Origin: Zobellia laminariae | GTDB lineage: Bacteria; Bacteroidota; Bacteroidia; Flavobacteriales; Flavobacteriaceae | Assembly: GCF_009725995.1 (NCBI RefSeq) | Contig: NZ_RCNS01000003.1 | Location: 1,351,859 to 1,415,858, forward strand | Length of the DNA stretch: 64,000 nt | Direction of reading: 5' to 3' | Translations under genes and position numbers: made by a program | Shown here: positions 61,836-64,000 of the stretch, in pieces | How positions within the stretch are numbered: the stretch's first letter is position 1 | How the letters are laid out: the number at the start of each line of letters is the position of its first letter | The notes under the pieces: model-generated | What the model was told of the DNA's origin: nothing | Databases searched by the model: none | Seen by the model: only the letters and a program-made list of their open reading frames with translations

Positions 61836-63344
61836 ATGAAAACCTATAAAAACTTTATAAGAACTATAGTGGTCCTCACCGCTGTATCGCTTGCATCTTC
61901 GTGTAGTGACTTTTTAGATGAAGAGGACGAATCTAACTTTACTACCGACACCTATTTCACAAAGGCAGAACATGCCGAAAGTGCAGTGAATGGTATCTAC
62001 GAACCTTTAGTGCCAATTACAAATAGTGGTTTTGGTGGCGGAACGTGGCTTATGCTTGAATTCGCAACAGGACTAGCAAATACTTCATTAGGACAGGCTA
62101 CCAACATTTACTTGGTCAAAGATTTAATCAATAATTCGGACAACGGATATGGTAGTAGTTTTTGGAACGAATACTATACGGGTATATCAAGAGCTAATTT
62201 AGCTATTGAAAAGATTCCAGAGATAAATATGGATGAAACCGCAAAACAGAATTACTTGGCAGAAGCTAAATTCTTTAGAGCTTATTATTACTTCGGTTTG
62301 GTACGTATGTTTGGAAACATTCCTATTATTACAGAGTCTGTTGATTTAGGATCAGAACAATTATACCCAGAACAAGCTACACCAGAAGCTGTTTATGATT
62401 TAATTATTGCTGACTTAACGGAAGCTGAAAATTCTAGCCTAGCATGGCGAGATGAAACAGGTAGAGTATCTATGGGAACAATAAAGACTCTTTTGGCCGA
62501 TGTGTATTTGACATCAGCAGGTTACCCGCTTCAAAAAACGGAAAACTTCCAACTTGCTGCGAACAAAGCAAAAGAAGTAATTGACTCAGCCCAGTATACC
62601 ATTTTTGATTCATATGATGCATTGCATGATCCTGCTACCAAAAATAGTGGTGAGTACATTTTCATGACGCAGTTTGCAGCAAATATTCAATCTGGAAACT
62701 GGCAGCCAGCAATTTTACCTTATAATTTAGGTATATCTGCATACTCCGCCCAAACAGGTGGTATATTCTCTACTAATGAGTTCGCAAGTTCATATGAAGC
62801 AGATGATAAAAGAGCCGAAGAAAAACAGTTCTATTTCACAAGTTACTCTTTGGAAGCAGATAGAAGCGATAGTGTAAATTTAGGAGCTCCTTATATATTC
62901 AAGCACTTTGATATTCAAGCTAATGAAGATAGTGCTCAATCAGATTTAAATTGGTGTATTTATCGCTACGCGGATGTACTATTAATGTATGCTGAAGCGG
63001 TAAACGAAGCCGAGGGTGCACCATCTGCAGATGCATACAGCGCTATTAACGAAGTAAGACAACGCGCTGAAGTTCCAGATTTAGCCGGACTTTCTCAAGA
63101 TGATTTCAGACAGGCAGTACGTATAGAGCGTGTACATGAACTAAGTTTTGAAAATAAGACTTGGTTTGATATGGCACGTTGGAGAAAAGCATATAATCCT
63201 GAAACGAATGAACTAGAAGATTTCGTAGGACATAATTTCTCTTACCTACCAAACAAGGCGTTGACAGAAAGAGAACTTTTATTTCCTATCCCAACATCAG
63301 AAATGCAAAACAATCCTAATCTAAGTCAAAACACCGGTTACTAA
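61836..63344 (+). CDS. SusD/RagB-type nutrient-binding lipoprotein
   Basis: A 502-residue surface lipoprotein that caps the SusC-type receptor and binds the substrate. The lipobox is LASSCSDFLDEE with Cys23, followed by the SusD-typical acidic sorting signal. The N-terminal TPR-like helices include YTGISRANLAIEKIPEINM and NYLAEAKFFRAYYYFGLVRM (about 146-165), and the C-terminal domain ends in WFDMARWRKAYNPETNE and LLFPIPTSEMQNNPNLSQNT, the common SusD ending. It follows the SusC gene by 21 bases and ends at a strong terminator, so the pair is a complete operon. The ligand is unknown; a carbohydrate is probable in view of the neighbouring ThuA and epimerase genes. Confidence 0.95.
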   Translation: MKTYKNFIRTIVVLTAVSLASSCSDFLDEEDESNFTTDTYFTKAEHAESAVNGIYEPLVPITNSGFGGGTWLMLEFATGLANTSLGQATNIYLVKDLINNSDNGYGSSFWNEYYTGISRANLAIEKIPEINMDETAKQNYLAEAKFFRAYYYFGLVRMFGNIPIITESVDLGSEQLYPEQATPEAVYDLIIADLTEAENSSLAWRDETGRVSMGTIKTLLADVYLTSAGYPLQKTENFQLAANKAKEVIDSAQYTIFDSYDALHDPATKNSGEYIFMTQFAANIQSGNWQPAILPYNLGISAYSAQTGGIFSTNEFASSYEADDKRAEEKQFYFTSYSLEADRSDSVNLGAPYIFKHFDIQANEDSAQSDLNWCIYRYADVLLMYAEAVNEAEGAPSADAYSAINEVRQRAEVPDLAGLSQDDFRQAVRIERVHELSFENKTWFDMARWRKAYNPETNELEDFVGHNFSYLPNKALTERELLFPIPTSEMQNNPNLSQNTGY

Positions 63345-63397
63345 AACAACCACCGTTTATAGTATTTTTGTAGTTTAATATTTAGTTGATAGTGATT

Positions 63398-63432
63398 ATA
63401 ACCCTTTGGCTCAGCCAAGGGGTTATTTTTTT
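63398..63432 (+). terminator. Terminator after SusC-SusD
   Basis: ATAACCCTTTGGC pairs with GCCAAGGGGTTAT (one T-G wobble) over a 3-base loop and is followed by seven T. It lies 54 bases past the SusD stop. Confidence 0.93.
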
Positions 63433-63873
<441 letters not shown>

Positions 63874-63881
63874 AAAAAAAA

Positions 63882-63913
63882 AGGTCCCGACCAGAATAAA
63901 CTGATCGGGACCT
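63882..63913 (-). terminator. Terminator of the rRNA operon
   Basis: AGGTCCCGA.CAG pairs with CTG.TCGGGACCT (one mismatch) over a 6-base loop; on the minus strand it is followed by a run of nine T. It lies directly 3' of the 5S rRNA gene. Confidence 0.93.
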
Positions 63914-63916
63914 CGA

Positions 63917-64000
63917 AGTAAGGCGGCTTCCTACTCTCCCACCTGTTGGCAGTACCATCGGCGCTAGCGGGCTTAACTTCCCTGTTCGGAATGGAAAGGG
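63917..64000 (-). rRNA. rrf: 5S ribosomal RNA, 3' part (cut by window edge)
   Basis: The minus-strand sequence contains CCATTCCGAACAGGGAAG, then GCCGATGGTACTGCC and GGTGGGAGAGTAGG, the conserved 3' two thirds of bacterial 5S rRNA. The 5' end, and presumably 23S and 16S genes, lie beyond the right edge. The exact 3' end is estimated to within a few bases. Confidence 0.92.

Overview
This window is a chromosomal segment from a Bacteroidota bacterium, almost certainly a marine Flavobacteriaceae member. The support is direct: GldJ and PorV of the gliding/type IX secretion machinery, a SusC/SusD pair, AT-rich sequence, the split pyruvate dehydrogenase genes (pdhB apart from pdhA-pdhC), lack of obvious Shine-Dalgarno sites, and several matches to the Bacteroidota -7 promoter element TAnnTTTG. 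I infer a relative of Maribacter or Zobellia but cannot fix the genus from sequence alone. Most of the window is ordinary core genome; the last 13 kb is accessory.

Layout. 1-8.6 kb: pyrophosphatase (cut by the window edge), a DUF5686 outer-membrane protein, pdhB, then divergent etfB-etfA, a bifunctional-nuclease-family protein and a nucleoside transporter. 8.6-13.7 kb: thyA, then the ergothioneine genes egtB and egtD, a DUF427 protein, a small carbohydrate-binding-fold protein and a PLP enzyme that could supply the EgtE step. 13.8-18.7 kb: a 2TM protein, folA, murI, a PafA-type phosphatase, and the MlaE/MlaF lipid transporter pair, with mlaF frameshifted. 18.7-28.5 kb, minus strand: DUF389 protein, manC, SprT-like protein, SDR, M28 peptidase, pdhC-pdhA, cdd, porV. 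28.9-32 kb: gldJ and murF. 32-34.5 kb: an ECF sigma factor followed by a 61-residue protein and a frameshifted MscS-like channel, plus two small one-helix membrane proteins. 34.7-36.8 kb: two tRNA-Val genes flanking a DUF2231/cytochrome c/LRR protein. 36.9-42.8 kb, minus strand: gdh-nhaD-exbB-exbD-tonB-folC. 43-51.4 kb: acyl-CoA dehydrogenase, gltB-gltD and an EamA transporter.

51.5-63.3 kb looks like a small carbohydrate-use locus: a ThuA lipoprotein, a tagatose/psicose-3-epimerase-like TIM-barrel enzyme, an AraC regulator, a very large SGNH-haem lipoprotein split by an A8 homopolymer, and a SusC/SusD uptake pair. It carries no recognisable glycoside hydrolase. My reading is an outer-membrane uptake system joined to periplasmic oxidation by a haem-bearing dehydrogenase-like protein; this is inference. 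The window ends in the 3' end of a 5S rRNA gene on the minus strand, preceded by its terminator and a (TAG)n microsatellite.

Three genes (mlaF, the MscS-like gene and the SGNH-haem gene) are each broken by exactly one base at an A or T homopolymer. That pattern points first to sequencing or assembly error, with slippage as an alternative, especially at A8.
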